Of a DNA stretch of 57,187 nucleotides, positions 18,435 through 25,643 are shown one piece after another. The position numbers were made by a program, and so were the translations under genes. The stretch comes from G020354785 sp964461435 (GTDB taxonomy: Bacteria > Bacteroidota > Bacteroidia > Bacteroidales > UBA10428). The stretch lies in contig CAYWUI010000018.1 of assembly GCA_964461435.1 (NCBI GenBank), positions 1-57,187 of the forward strand, read 5' to 3'. Position 1 is the stretch's first letter, and each line of letters starts with the position of its first letter. Below the pieces are notes generated by a model. That model did not search any database, was not told the origin of the DNA, and was given only the letters and a program-made list of their open reading frames with translations.

Positions 18435-18470
18435 AATCACCTGTTCAGGACTGAATAGGTGATTTTGTTT
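18435..18470 (+). terminator. Intrinsic terminator of the asparagine operon
   Basis: AATCACCTGTTCAG (from 18435) pairs with CTGAATAGGTGATT (to 18464), all Watson-Crick except one G-U. A T-rich tail (TTTTGTTT) follows. It lies 100 bp after asnA. Confidence 0.85.
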
Positions 18471-18476
18471 TATATA

Positions 18477-18605
18477 AACCCTATAAATATGAGGGTTAAA
18501 TAATTTAAATATATCTAAATAAATTTAATAACTATATAATAAAAAGGGTAGTTAATAAAATAAATATAATATAATTTGCATATACTCTCAAAATAAATAC
18601 CTTTG
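18477..18605 (+). promoter_or_regulatory. amt promoter and upstream inverted repeat
   Basis: TTTG at 18575-18578 and TACCTTTG at 18598-18605 are separated by exactly 19 bp, a perfect Bacteroidota promoter. The ATG of amt is about 57 bp downstream. About 80 bp upstream, AACCCT (18477-18482) and AGGGTT (18492-18497) form a short inverted repeat that might bind a nitrogen regulator. That second part is speculative. Confidence 0.6.
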
Positions 18606-18661
18606 TACTCATAATTAATAAAAATATTTTAATGTTGCAATTATATACTAAACTCAAAGAA

Positions 18662-19996
18662 ATGGAAGTATTTAAGAAAAGAACTTTACTGATTACAGTA
18701 GTATTGCTGTTAATTTTTACGGGTAATTCGCTTGCTTCGGATGGCAATGGGGTGGACACCGGTATTACCGCATGGATGCTTACTTCAACTGCCCTGGTAC
18801 TGTTGATGGTTCCCGGACTGGCAATGTTTTACGGGGGACTGGTAAGGACAAAAAACGTTCTTGGTACTATGATGCACAGTTTTGCTGCCATGGGAATAAT
18901 GACAGTGCTTTGGATTATTTTTGGCTATGGCATGTGTTTTGGGCCTAACGTCCTTGGAGGATGGTTCGGATGGAGTAAAGGCCTCTTATTTCTTAAAGGA
19001 ATTGACACAGAGGTAAATAATGGAGTTCCGGACTATGTCTTTTCGATGTTCCAGGGCAAGTTTGCAATTATTACACCGGCCCTTATTGCAGGTGCGTTTG
19101 CTGAAAGGGTTACCTTTAAAGGTTATGTCGTTTTTATTGCACTTTGGGGTATACTGGTCTATAATCCGATTTGCCACTGGGTATGGGCGAAAGACGGATT
19201 CTTATTTAATATGGGAGCGAACGGTGCAATTGATTTTGCAGGAGGTACGGTAGTACATATTTCTGCAGGCGTAAGCGGACTGGTAGCAGCGATATATTTA
19301 GGTGCCAGGCGCGGATATCCTGCTACTTCCATGCCTCCAAGCAACCTTGTCCTCACGATGATTGGAGCCGGACTGCTATGGGTCGGATGGTTTGGTTTCA
19401 ACGCAGGAAGCAGCGTAAACAGCGGACTTGACACTGCACAGGCATTGACAGCAACCCAGGCAGCAGCAGCGGCCGGTGCTATCACCTGGATGATAATTGA
19501 AAGTATTCACCAGGGTAAGGCTACTGCTCTGGGTTTTGCAAGCGGTGTGCTGGCCGGATTAGTGGCGGTTACCCCTGCCGCCGGTGTTGTGCAGCCCTAT
19601 GGAGCATTAGCCCTGGGTGCAATTGCTTCAAGCTTATGTTATATTGCTATACTGCTTAAAAACAAACTCGGATATGATGACAGTCTCGATGCTTTCGGCG
19701 TTCACGGTATCGGAGGAATAACAGGTGCAATTATGCTGTCTTTTTTTATAAGAAAAAGCTGGATGAATGAAGCTGCCTCCCTGACCGAAGGAGGTACATG
19801 GACAGTCACACAGCAACTTGGTGTGCAGGTCGTTGCAGTTCTGATATCTATAGCTTATGCTGCAGTTTTTACTCTGTTAATCCTCTTACTGGTTGACAAA
19901 GTAATCGGACTTAAATCGCCTGCAATAAGTGAAATGCAGGGACTTGACGCGTCATATCATGGGGAACATGGATATGGTATGTTGAATGCAAGCTAA
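18662..19996 (+). CDS. amt: Ammonium transporter
   Basis: The protein of about 444 residues has a cleavable-looking N-terminal hydrophobic segment (LLITVVLLLIFTGNSLASD), as in many Amt proteins, then about eleven helices. Signatures include AWMLTSTALVLLMVPGLAMF, GGLVRTKNV, the DFAGGTVVHISAGVSGLVAA region holding the first pore His, GWFGFNAGS, and the FGVHGIGGITGAI segment with the second pore His. I chose the ATG at 18662 because the N-terminus then matches the signal. The earlier frame start at 18632 lies only 27 bp after the -7 element. The adjacent P-II gene 28 bp downstream is the normal partner, which blocks Amt when nitrogen is plentiful. Confidence 0.95.
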   Translation: MEVFKKRTLLITVVLLLIFTGNSLASDGNGVDTGITAWMLTSTALVLLMVPGLAMFYGGLVRTKNVLGTMMHSFAAMGIMTVLWIIFGYGMCFGPNVLGGWFGWSKGLLFLKGIDTEVNNGVPDYVFSMFQGKFAIITPALIAGAFAERVTFKGYVVFIALWGILVYNPICHWVWAKDGFLFNMGANGAIDFAGGTVVHISAGVSGLVAAIYLGARRGYPATSMPPSNLVLTMIGAGLLWVGWFGFNAGSSVNSGLDTAQALTATQAAAAAGAITWMIIESIHQGKATALGFASGVLAGLVAVTPAAGVVQPYGALALGAIASSLCYIAILLKNKLGYDDSLDAFGVHGIGGITGAIMLSFFIRKSWMNEAASLTEGGTWTVTQQLGVQVVAVLISIAYAAVFTLLILLLVDKVIGLKSPAISEMQGLDASYHGEHGYGMLNAS

Positions 19997-20024
19997 TACA
20001 ACAATAAATATAACATCTATAATC

Positions 20025-20369
20025 ATGAAATTAATAACAGCTATTATAAGAGATACTAAACTCGATGAAGTGAGGGAAGCCCTTATTGAAAATGAGATTA
20101 CCCGTATCACCGTGATAAGGGTGTCAGGCCATGGCCAACAGACAGGTGAGCAAATATACAGGGGAAAAAAAGTAATCCCGGGACTTATACCTAAAGTGAA
20201 ACTTGAAATTGCAGTTAATGACGCATTTGTCGATATTACAGTTGATACTATTATAAATACTGCAAGAACAAATAAGAAAGGAGAGGTGGGAGACGGAAAA
20301 ATATTTATCACTCCCCTGGAAGAATGTATAAGGATACGTACAGGTGAAAGAGGCGGTAAAGCAATCTGA
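20025..20369 (+). CDS. P-II family nitrogen regulator (GlnK-like)
   Basis: The 114-residue protein has the P-II fold: MKLITAIIRDTKLDEVREAL, the T-loop with GEQIYRGKKV, IPKVKLEIAV, the B-loop ARTNKKGEVGDGKIF and the C-terminal IRIRTGERG. The first T-loop Tyr (Tyr45, matching Tyr46 of E. coli GlnB) is kept, but the residue matching the uridylylated Tyr51 is Val50. Control by UMP attachment is therefore unlikely, and signalling would rest on ATP/ADP and 2-oxoglutarate binding. The start at 20025 is the normal N-terminus; an earlier in-frame start at 19986 overlaps amt. It is cotranscribed with amt. Confidence 0.92.
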   Translation: MKLITAIIRDTKLDEVREALIENEITRITVIRVSGHGQQTGEQIYRGKKVIPGLIPKVKLEIAVNDAFVDITVDTIINTARTNKKGEVGDGKIFITPLEECIRIRTGERGGKAI

Positions 20370-20392
20370 TAGATGACCTTTTTAATAAGTTA

Positions 20393-20428
20393 AAAACCCT
20401 GCGAGATATTTTAATTTCACAGGGTTTT
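20393..20428. terminator. Bidirectional intrinsic terminator
   Basis: AAAACCCTG (20393-20401) and CAGGGTTTT (20420-20428) form a 9-bp stem with A and T runs on both sides. It lies between the convergent P-II gene and the two-domain lipoprotein gene and can serve both strands. Confidence 0.75.
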
Positions 20429-20452
20429 GTTAATACTGAACAGATAAAATAT

Positions 20453-21481
20453 CTAATCTTCAAACGGGAAAATCCTCTTCTTTTTAAGCTTATATAACCA
20501 GTACTTGGTATAATTCTCCTGGGTTATCAATCCGACCGGACCTTCATATAAGCCACCGACCCCATGTGAATCAAATACTCTTATGGCAATAAGATTATCC
20601 TTGTCTTTTAATATGGCATTATCCTGAATATAGTATCCTCTTAACTGGCGGTACTCATCGTTTGTCCTGATTCGACCATCCACAGGAACAAACTCTCCCG
20701 TAGATCCTACCAGGTTCCCGTTTAAATATACCTGGTCAATATCATCAATTTTGCCCATGAGCAAAACCAGCTTTTCCGATTTCAATTGCGGTGGCAGATC
20801 AAAGCTTTTTCTATACCATGCAAAGCCATCATAATCTGCAAATCCCTGATTTTCCCATATTCCAGGCACAGAAATGGTTTGCCAGTCCTTGTCGCTATAA
20901 GCAGAATCCTTCCGGATAAGGCTGTCTTTAGTGCTAAACTTCCAGTCGCCTTCAAGATTTAAATCAACAGCAATTAAACTTGATACATATATCCCAAGAT
21001 TACCCCTTACGATACCTCCATCACCATAATTATCATAGACTCTTACGGCAATTATATTGTCTTTGTTAAAATTCAGGATATCCGGCGGTAAATGGTATTT
21101 TCTGAAACTGTTGACTGCTGTTTTATAGTCAGGAGGAAAACTGCCGCTCGACCCGACAAGCTTACCATTTACGTAAACCTCGTCAACATCGTCAATCAAC
21201 CCCAATATTAAATAGAGATTGGTGCTTTTATACTTGGGAGCAAGCCTGAAACTCTTTCTGTACCAGGCATATCCGTTATAATTATAATAATTATTCCTTT
21301 CCCATCGCGATGGCGCATATATCCTGTCCCATTTACTGTCATTGAATTCGGGATCCGCCCATTCCTTGTTATCACCTATAGTAAATTTCCACGTTCCTTT
21401 GAGGTTCCTTATTTTTCCATCCTCGTATTCACACGAAATGAATAAAATTATGATTGTTATGAAAATCAGTACTCTTTTCAT
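20453..21481 (-). CDS. Lipoprotein with two tandem GH2 sugar-binding-like domains
   Basis: The 342-residue protein has a lipoprotein signal (FITIIILFISC). The rest is two copies of one domain of about 145 residues, near 24-165 and 170-320. Each begins LKGTWKF or LEGDWKF, then has GYAWYRKSF or GFAWYRKSF, DDVDEVYVNGKLVGSSGSFP or DDIDQVYLNGNLVGSTGEF, and IIAVRVYDNYGDGGI or LIAIRVFDSHGVGGL. This matches the jelly-roll sugar-binding domain of family 2 glycoside hydrolases. No catalytic barrel is present. It may bind a carbohydrate at the cell surface. The ligand is unknown and no polysaccharide-use genes are nearby. Confidence 0.75.
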   Translation of the reverse strand: MKRVLIFITIIILFISCEYEDGKIRNLKGTWKFTIGDNKEWADPEFNDSKWDRIYAPSRWERNNYYNYNGYAWYRKSFRLAPKYKSTNLYLILGLIDDVDEVYVNGKLVGSSGSFPPDYKTAVNSFRKYHLPPDILNFNKDNIIAVRVYDNYGDGGIVRGNLGIYVSSLIAVDLNLEGDWKFSTKDSLIRKDSAYSDKDWQTISVPGIWENQGFADYDGFAWYRKSFDLPPQLKSEKLVLLMGKIDDIDQVYLNGNLVGSTGEFVPVDGRIRTNDEYRQLRGYYIQDNAILKDKDNLIAIRVFDSHGVGGLYEGPVGLITQENYTKYWLYKLKKKRIFPFED

Positions 21482-21517
21482 AGTTTACTAAAATTTAATC
21501 AGATATATTAATTTCAA

Positions 21518-21868
21518 TTATTTCTTTTTCTTTTTATCAATAAGCTGAGTCCCTAATAAACCCAGGCCTCCAAAGAGAAAGATTGCCGAGAAATAAGCAA
21601 CTTCACTTTCGGCAAAAATATAAGTATTGTTGGCAATGAGGCTGCCCGTGATTATACCTATAGCTAAAGCTATAAGAAATATGCCAATCTTTAAAGATAT
21701 TTTGCCGTCTGTTTTTGTTTCTGATTTAAAAACAGAAGGATCAGCACCTTTTTCAATCATCTTTAAGCGTTCCCGGTTTTTGTTTCTCAGGTATATGATT
21801 CCAAGAATCACACCGGTAATTGATGCAAAGATGATAAAAACAATAATTACTCCGTTCATTTGTCCCAT
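21518..21868 (-). CDS. DUF6249 domain small membrane protein
   Basis: The 116-residue protein has three hydrophobic helices (residues about 5-26, 56-78 and 87-106). A cytoplasmic segment RNKNRERLKMIEKGADPSVF lies between the first two, and the tail is lysine-rich (DKKKKK). The MIEKGADPS pattern is typical of DUF6249-type proteins, often found next to ECF sigma factors in Bacteroidota. Here it is divergent from an ECF sigma gene, and both promoters look like targets of that sigma factor. It could take part in the sigma factor's regulation, but this is inference. Confidence 0.75.
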   Translation of the reverse strand: MGQMNGVIIVFIIFASITGVILGIIYLRNKNRERLKMIEKGADPSVFKSETKTDGKISLKIGIFLIALAIGIITGSLIANNTYIFAESEVAYFSAIFLFGGLGLLGTQLIDKKKKK

Positions 21869-21912
21869 GATTTTAAATTTTTAAGTTAATAAATAATAAC
21901 TTTGACCAATAT

Positions 21913-21938
21913 GACGCCGGCTTTCAAAATCGGTTACA
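21913..21938 (-). promoter_or_regulatory. Candidate ECF-type promoter of the DUF6249 gene
   Basis: On the minus strand TGTAAC (complement of 21933-21938) and CGTC (complement of 21913-21916) are separated by 16 bp, an ECF -35/-10 layout. The transcript start would be near 21905, about 35 bp before the ATG at 21868. Confidence 0.6.
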
Positions 21939-21972
21939 ATTTGTATGAAAAAAACAATTAAATTAGTTTTTT

Positions 21973-21999
21973 TGTAACCGGTTGCAGTTATAAAGCGTC
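21973..21999 (+). promoter_or_regulatory. Candidate autoregulated ECF promoter of the sigma factor gene
   Basis: TGTAAC (21973-21978) and CGTC (21996-21999) are separated by 17 bp. The expected start near 22005-22008 is only a few bases before the ATG at 22010, so the mRNA may be nearly leaderless. The same motif faces the other way at 21913-21938. Nested inverted repeats join the two (TAACTTTGAC 21897-21906 with GTCAAAGTTA 21997-22006; CGGTTACAA 21931-21939 with TTGTAACCG 21972-21980). Confidence 0.6.
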
Positions 22000-22009
22000 A
22001 AAGTTACGG

Positions 22010-22585
22010 ATGCAACAAAAAGCTGATGATCTTTATATAAATAGTGTCCTGTCTGGTAATATATCAGATTATTCAATAATTGTCGATAAATACAAGGATA
22101 TGGTTTATACTATTGCATACCGGATAGTGGGTAACCGAGAGGATGCCGAGGAACTGGCACAGGATGTGTTTGTGAAAGCTTATACATCTTTAAAGGATTT
22201 TAAGGGGAAATCAAAGTTCTCTACATGGCTCTACAGTATAGCTTATAATACATCGATTTCAAAAATCAGAAGAAAGCGGTTAAAGAGTGTTTCATTAGAT
22301 GAGCGGAATGATACTTTTTTAAATATTGCTGATGATGTGCATGAAGATTTTTATAATTTTGATAAAGTACCTGTTGGATTATTAAAACAGGCATTGGATG
22401 AGCTTAACCCGGTTGATAAATCATTATTAGCATTGTTTTACCAGGATGATAGATCCATTAAGGAGCTGGCAGAGATAACGGGACTTACTGAATCAAATGT
22501 GAAAGTCAGGCTTTTTCGTAACCGGCAAAAGCTTTTTCATAGATTAAGAACATTATACGGAGATGAATTAACAGATTTATTATGA
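22010..22585 (+). CDS. ECF-type RNA polymerase sigma factor
   Basis: The 191-residue protein has region 2 (residues about 20-90: YSIIVDKYKDMVYTIAYRIV, NREDAEELAQDVFVKAYTSL and FSTWLYSIAYNTSISKIRR). Region 4 (about 125-180) has SIKELAEITGLTESNVKVRL as its helix-turn-helix. Region 1.1 and the rest of region 3 are absent, as expected for an ECF factor. It overlaps the following membrane protein gene by 4 bp, the usual place for an anti-sigma factor. Matching TGTAAC/CGTC elements in both directions upstream suggest it drives itself and the divergent DUF6249 gene. Confidence 0.92.
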   Translation: MQQKADDLYINSVLSGNISDYSIIVDKYKDMVYTIAYRIVGNREDAEELAQDVFVKAYTSLKDFKGKSKFSTWLYSIAYNTSISKIRRKRLKSVSLDERNDTFLNIADDVHEDFYNFDKVPVGLLKQALDELNPVDKSLLALFYQDDRSIKELAEITGLTESNVKVRLFRNRQKLFHRLRTLYGDELTDLL

Positions 22586-23013
22586 AGCAGGTAGATAAAT
22601 ATCATAACAAAGCAAAGGAAATCTTTGATAAAATCGGTCTGGAAAGGACATCAAGCGATTTCACAGGGATCGTTATGAACAGGATCCTGGTTGCGCCTGA
22701 AATGGAAAAAAACAAAGTATTGCCGGCATTGCCATATTATCTGATGGCAGTATTATTCATAGCAGGGATACTAATCCTGATGTTTATTGACTATATATCG
22801 GATTTTATAAATGATCTGTTTTTCAGAGCCAGTAATATTGATATTACCTTTATAAATAGATTTTTTGTTTCAATAACAGATTTAATAAAAGGATATTATA
22901 TATCACCAACAGTTATAATCATTTTTGCTTCGAGCATTATACTGCTTTTCACAATGATCTTAATAGATTATGCCGGCAATTTCTATAAAACCCTCAGGGT
23001 TCAGTTGTCATAA
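22582..23013 (+). CDS. Membrane protein in anti-sigma position
   Basis: The 143-residue protein has a soluble N-terminal part of about 45 residues (DKYHNKAKEIFDKIGLERTS and onward) and two strong hydrophobic helices (about 50-70 and 110-130). I do not recognise a family. No zinc-finger anti-sigma motif (HxxxCxxC) is present. Because it overlaps the ECF sigma gene by 4 bp and has a short cytoplasmic domain plus membrane anchor, a sigma-control role is plausible but not shown. Confidence 0.65.
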   Translation: MKQVDKYHNKAKEIFDKIGLERTSSDFTGIVMNRILVAPEMEKNKVLPALPYYLMAVLFIAGILILMFIDYISDFINDLFFRASNIDITFINRFFVSITDLIKGYYISPTVIIIFASSIILLFTMILIDYAGNFYKTLRVQLS

Positions 23014-23052
23014 CTGTTGCAAGCCGGAACAACCAATAAGGTTCAGAGATAT

Positions 23053-23772
23053 TTATTCTTTCTTTTCCTCGGGTTCGACAATCTCCAGTAGCTCTATTTC
23101 AAAAATAAGGGCCATATTAGGCTCAAGTAAAGTGCCTGGTCTTACTCTTGGTCCGTAAGCAAGACTTGTGGGCAGGTATAATTCCCATTTTGATCCTTCC
23201 TTCATTAATTGCAGTGCTTCCTGCCAGCCTTTTATTACACCTTTGACACTAAATTCCGCAGGCTCACCTCTTTTATAGGAACTGTCGAATTCCTCACCGT
23301 CAATTAACATTCCCCTGTAATTACATTTTACCTTATCATTTAAAGTGGGAGTTTTACCTGTGCCTTCTTTTAAAATCTTGTACTGTAATCCCGATTCTGT
23401 CACAATGACACCCTTATTTTTTTTGTTCTTGGCCAGGAATAGTTCACCTTCATCTAAATTACGCCTCATGCGTTCTTCTCTTGTTTTTCTGAAATAGTTA
23501 TTTAAAATATATGTAACTTCTTCTCTTGTAAGAACCGTATCTTTCTCATTGCCGTAAACACTCCTGATAGCAGCCATAACAGCATCAATATTTAACAGCT
23601 CAACATAATTGGAATATTTCAGACTGTTAGCAAATGAAAGTCCGAATGCAAAACTTGCTGAATCAAGTTCGTTGTTCAAAGCAATTTTTGAACCACGCTT
23701 TGATTGATTACTACAGGAAATAGTTATAAGGACTATAACAATAATCAGTACAATGCTCTTAATACTTTTCAT
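23053..23772 (-). CDS. FKBP-type peptidyl-prolyl isomerase lipoprotein
   Basis: The 239-residue protein has a lipoprotein signal ending ISC near residue 20. An FKBP N-terminal helical dimerisation region (LDSASFAFGLSFANSL, then a long EERMRRNLDEGE-type helix) comes next. The C-terminal FKBP domain spans about residues 130-235 (SGLQYKILKEGTGKTPTLND, NYRGMLIDGEEFDSS, VIKGWQEALQLMKEGSKWEL, YLPTSLAYG). It likely catalyses proline isomerisation and chaperones proteins in the periplasm. The C-terminus has a short acidic-basic tail (EPEEKKE). Confidence 0.92.
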   Translation of the reverse strand: MKSIKSIVLIIVIVLITISCSNQSKRGSKIALNNELDSASFAFGLSFANSLKYSNYVELLNIDAVMAAIRSVYGNEKDTVLTREEVTYILNNYFRKTREERMRRNLDEGELFLAKNKKNKGVIVTESGLQYKILKEGTGKTPTLNDKVKCNYRGMLIDGEEFDSSYKRGEPAEFSVKGVIKGWQEALQLMKEGSKWELYLPTSLAYGPRVRPGTLLEPNMALIFEIELLEIVEPEEKKE

Positions 23773-24044
23773 AATAAATTTTTTATATGATGGTGAATAT
23801 TAATATGCGAATATAAACCTATGTATTGATATTTCAAAATGAGATAACATATCAACATATTTTTTGATATGCAAATATATTATACTTGTATTTAAATCAC
23901 GTTATTATATAATCTCATATTTATTAGCGGGCATTAATTATAATAATGCCTGGTATCAATTATAAATATATATTTTTTTATTATTTTGATCTGCTATATA
24001 TATAATTTATTATATTGGCTTATTAATTTATAGCCTTTTCAGGC
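23773..24044. other. Divergent intergenic region with a hairpin
   Basis: This AT-rich gap of 272 bp separates the FKBP gene from the SPOR-like gene. The minus strand has TATATTTG (complement of 23872-23879), a -7-like element for the FKBP gene without a clear -33 partner. ATATCAA (23849-23855) and TTGATAT (23864-23870) form a small hairpin in the presumed 5' leader. Nothing else is recognisable. Confidence 0.4.
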
Positions 24045-24752
24045 ATGAAATATTTATTTCGAATATATCATAGAATTATTTTTTTATTTATTCTTACGCT
24101 GAACCTGCAGTATATATGCGCAACATACTCCGGCCATGGTAATTACGGCGATATGAGGCAGCCAGTTTTTGAGGATAACGACTTTAACTATACTTATACA
24201 TATCAGATTTACGATTCATTAAAACAGGGAAATTTTAAAGCTGATACTTTGAAGGGCAAAATACAATTAGTTAAAGAAATCAACGGTATAAAGATATACC
24301 AATATGTATCACCCGGCTTTATGAAATTATCAGCTGATTCGGCATTTGCTGCTGCTGATCATAATATATCAGGCACATATTCCAGGCAAAACAAAGAATA
24401 CCCGGATGATGAGTTTGATATTTTGCAGTCTTCTCCATACAATGAATTAAATCCGATACCTTCCAATATTAGTTTACCCGGTGGTTTGGTTTTCAGGATC
24501 CAGCTGGGTGTTTACAGTAAACCGGTTTCAGGCAATACTTTTGGCGGATTATTCCCAGTATCTTATGAAGAAATAAAAGGAATGATAAAATATTATGCGG
24601 GCATTTTCAGTTCATCTGAAAAAGCAAATAAGGCTTTGGAAAAAGTCAGGGAATATGGATTTTCAGATTCCTTTATAGTACCTTTTTATAATGGCAAAAA
24701 GATATCAATTGAAAAGGCTAAAGAGATTGAATATTCGCAAATAAAGTTATAA
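24045..24752 (+). CDS. Exported SPOR-like domain protein
   Basis: The 235-residue protein has a signal peptide (about residues 1-26). The C-terminal 80 residues contain a SPOR-like pattern: VFRIQLGVYSKPVSGNTFGG, then IKYYAGIFSSSEKANKALEK, then GFSDSFIVPFYNGKKISIEK. SPOR domains bind denuded glycan strands of peptidoglycan at division sites. Versions like this one in Bacteroidota are often fused to other cell-envelope parts. The N-terminal 130 residues are not recognised. Confidence 0.65.
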   Translation: MKYLFRIYHRIIFLFILTLNLQYICATYSGHGNYGDMRQPVFEDNDFNYTYTYQIYDSLKQGNFKADTLKGKIQLVKEINGIKIYQYVSPGFMKLSADSAFAAADHNISGTYSRQNKEYPDDEFDILQSSPYNELNPIPSNISLPGGLVFRIQLGVYSKPVSGNTFGGLFPVSYEEIKGMIKYYAGIFSSSEKANKALEKVREYGFSDSFIVPFYNGKKISIEKAKEIEYSQIKL

Positions 24753-24848
24753 ATATTTCATCCATATGAAGAAAATTTTATACTTTTGGGAGAGCCTTAT
24801 AATTGCTCAAATTGCTTTACAGATAATAACTAATTAAATAACCTCACG

Positions 24849-25136
24849 ATGGGCAAAAAGGAATATTCAGATAACCGTCCAAAACTTAAAGAATATGTTG
24901 AAAAGGATTTGAGTAAAGGTAAGTATCTGGTTTTGCATAATGATGATATTCATACTTTTGATTATGTTATTGAATCCCTGATCAGCATATGTAAAATGGA
25001 TACCATTCAGGCTGAACAGTGCACCTTTTTAGTGCATTATAAAGGTAAATGTGACATTAAAAAAGGATCTGCAGGTTCTCTTAGGCCGCTTAAGGACGGA
25101 TTAACAGAAAGAGGTTTAAGTGCGACTATTGAATAA
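24849..25136 (+). CDS. clpS: ATP-dependent Clp protease adaptor ClpS
   Basis: The 95-residue protein matches ClpS: after a flexible N-terminus (about 25 residues) it has YLVLHNDDIHTFDYVIESLI, with the NDD motif that binds N-degron residues, and CTFLVHYKGKCDIKKGS. The tail LRPLKDGLTERGLSATIE is standard. ClpS hands N-end rule substrates to ClpAP. No clpA is adjacent. Bacteroidota ClpS proteins commonly have HTFDYV instead of the proteobacterial TPMEFV, so the sequence is not unusual. Confidence 0.92.
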   Translation: MGKKEYSDNRPKLKEYVEKDLSKGKYLVLHNDDIHTFDYVIESLISICKMDTIQAEQCTFLVHYKGKCDIKKGSAGSLRPLKDGLTERGLSATIE

Positions 25137-25163
25137 TATTTCATCCGAATTTCTACTATCCTT

Positions 25164-25634
25164 ATGTCACCTATTGCTATTGCACTGCTGATATTACTGG
25201 GCATAATACTGCTGCTTATTGAATTTCTCATAATACCGGGAGTTACAGTGGCCGGGGTAGGGGGTGTTCTTTTAATAGCTGGAGGAGTGCTTGCTGCGTA
25301 TCTCAGGTATGGTGTAATGTACGGGAATATAACTTTGGCTGCAACAGTACTGGTATTAATAATTATATTCATTGTTGCACTGAGAACGAGAACATGGAAG
25401 AAAATAGCTCTTGATACAAAAATTGACAGTTCGGTTGAAAATATAAAAAAAGAAGGCAGGTTTATGGTTGGTGAGCGGGGAAAAACAGTCACAAGACTGG
25501 CACCGATCGGCAAGGCAATATTTAATAATAAAATTATCGAGGCAAAATCACTGTCAGGTTATATAAATGAGAATACTGAGGTTGAAATAATAAAAATTCA
25601 AAATACAAATGTTATTGTTAAACCATTAAAATAA
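25164..25634 (+). CDS. NfeD-like membrane protein
   Basis: The 156-residue protein has two or three hydrophobic helices near the N-terminus (about 1-25, 30-50 and 52-75) with the IEFLIIPGVTVAGVGGV motif. A C-terminal OB-fold (GERGKTVTRLAPIGKAIFNN, then ENTEVEIIKIQNTNVIVKPL) follows. This is the short NfeD form, which partners flotillins and stomatins. The floA gene begins 10 bp downstream, supporting a shared function in membrane microdomains. Confidence 0.88.
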   Translation: MSPIAIALLILLGIILLLIEFLIIPGVTVAGVGGVLLIAGGVLAAYLRYGVMYGNITLAATVLVLIIIFIVALRTRTWKKIALDTKIDSSVENIKKEGRFMVGERGKTVTRLAPIGKAIFNNKIIEAKSLSGYINENTEVEIIKIQNTNVIVKPLK

Positions 25635-25643
25635 ACTTTAATT

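Noticed and set aside
24766..24837. Small 23-codon ORF before clpS
   Set aside because: No codon pattern linking it to the downstream gene, no hairpin or terminator after it, and short ATG frames are common by chance in AT-rich DNA.
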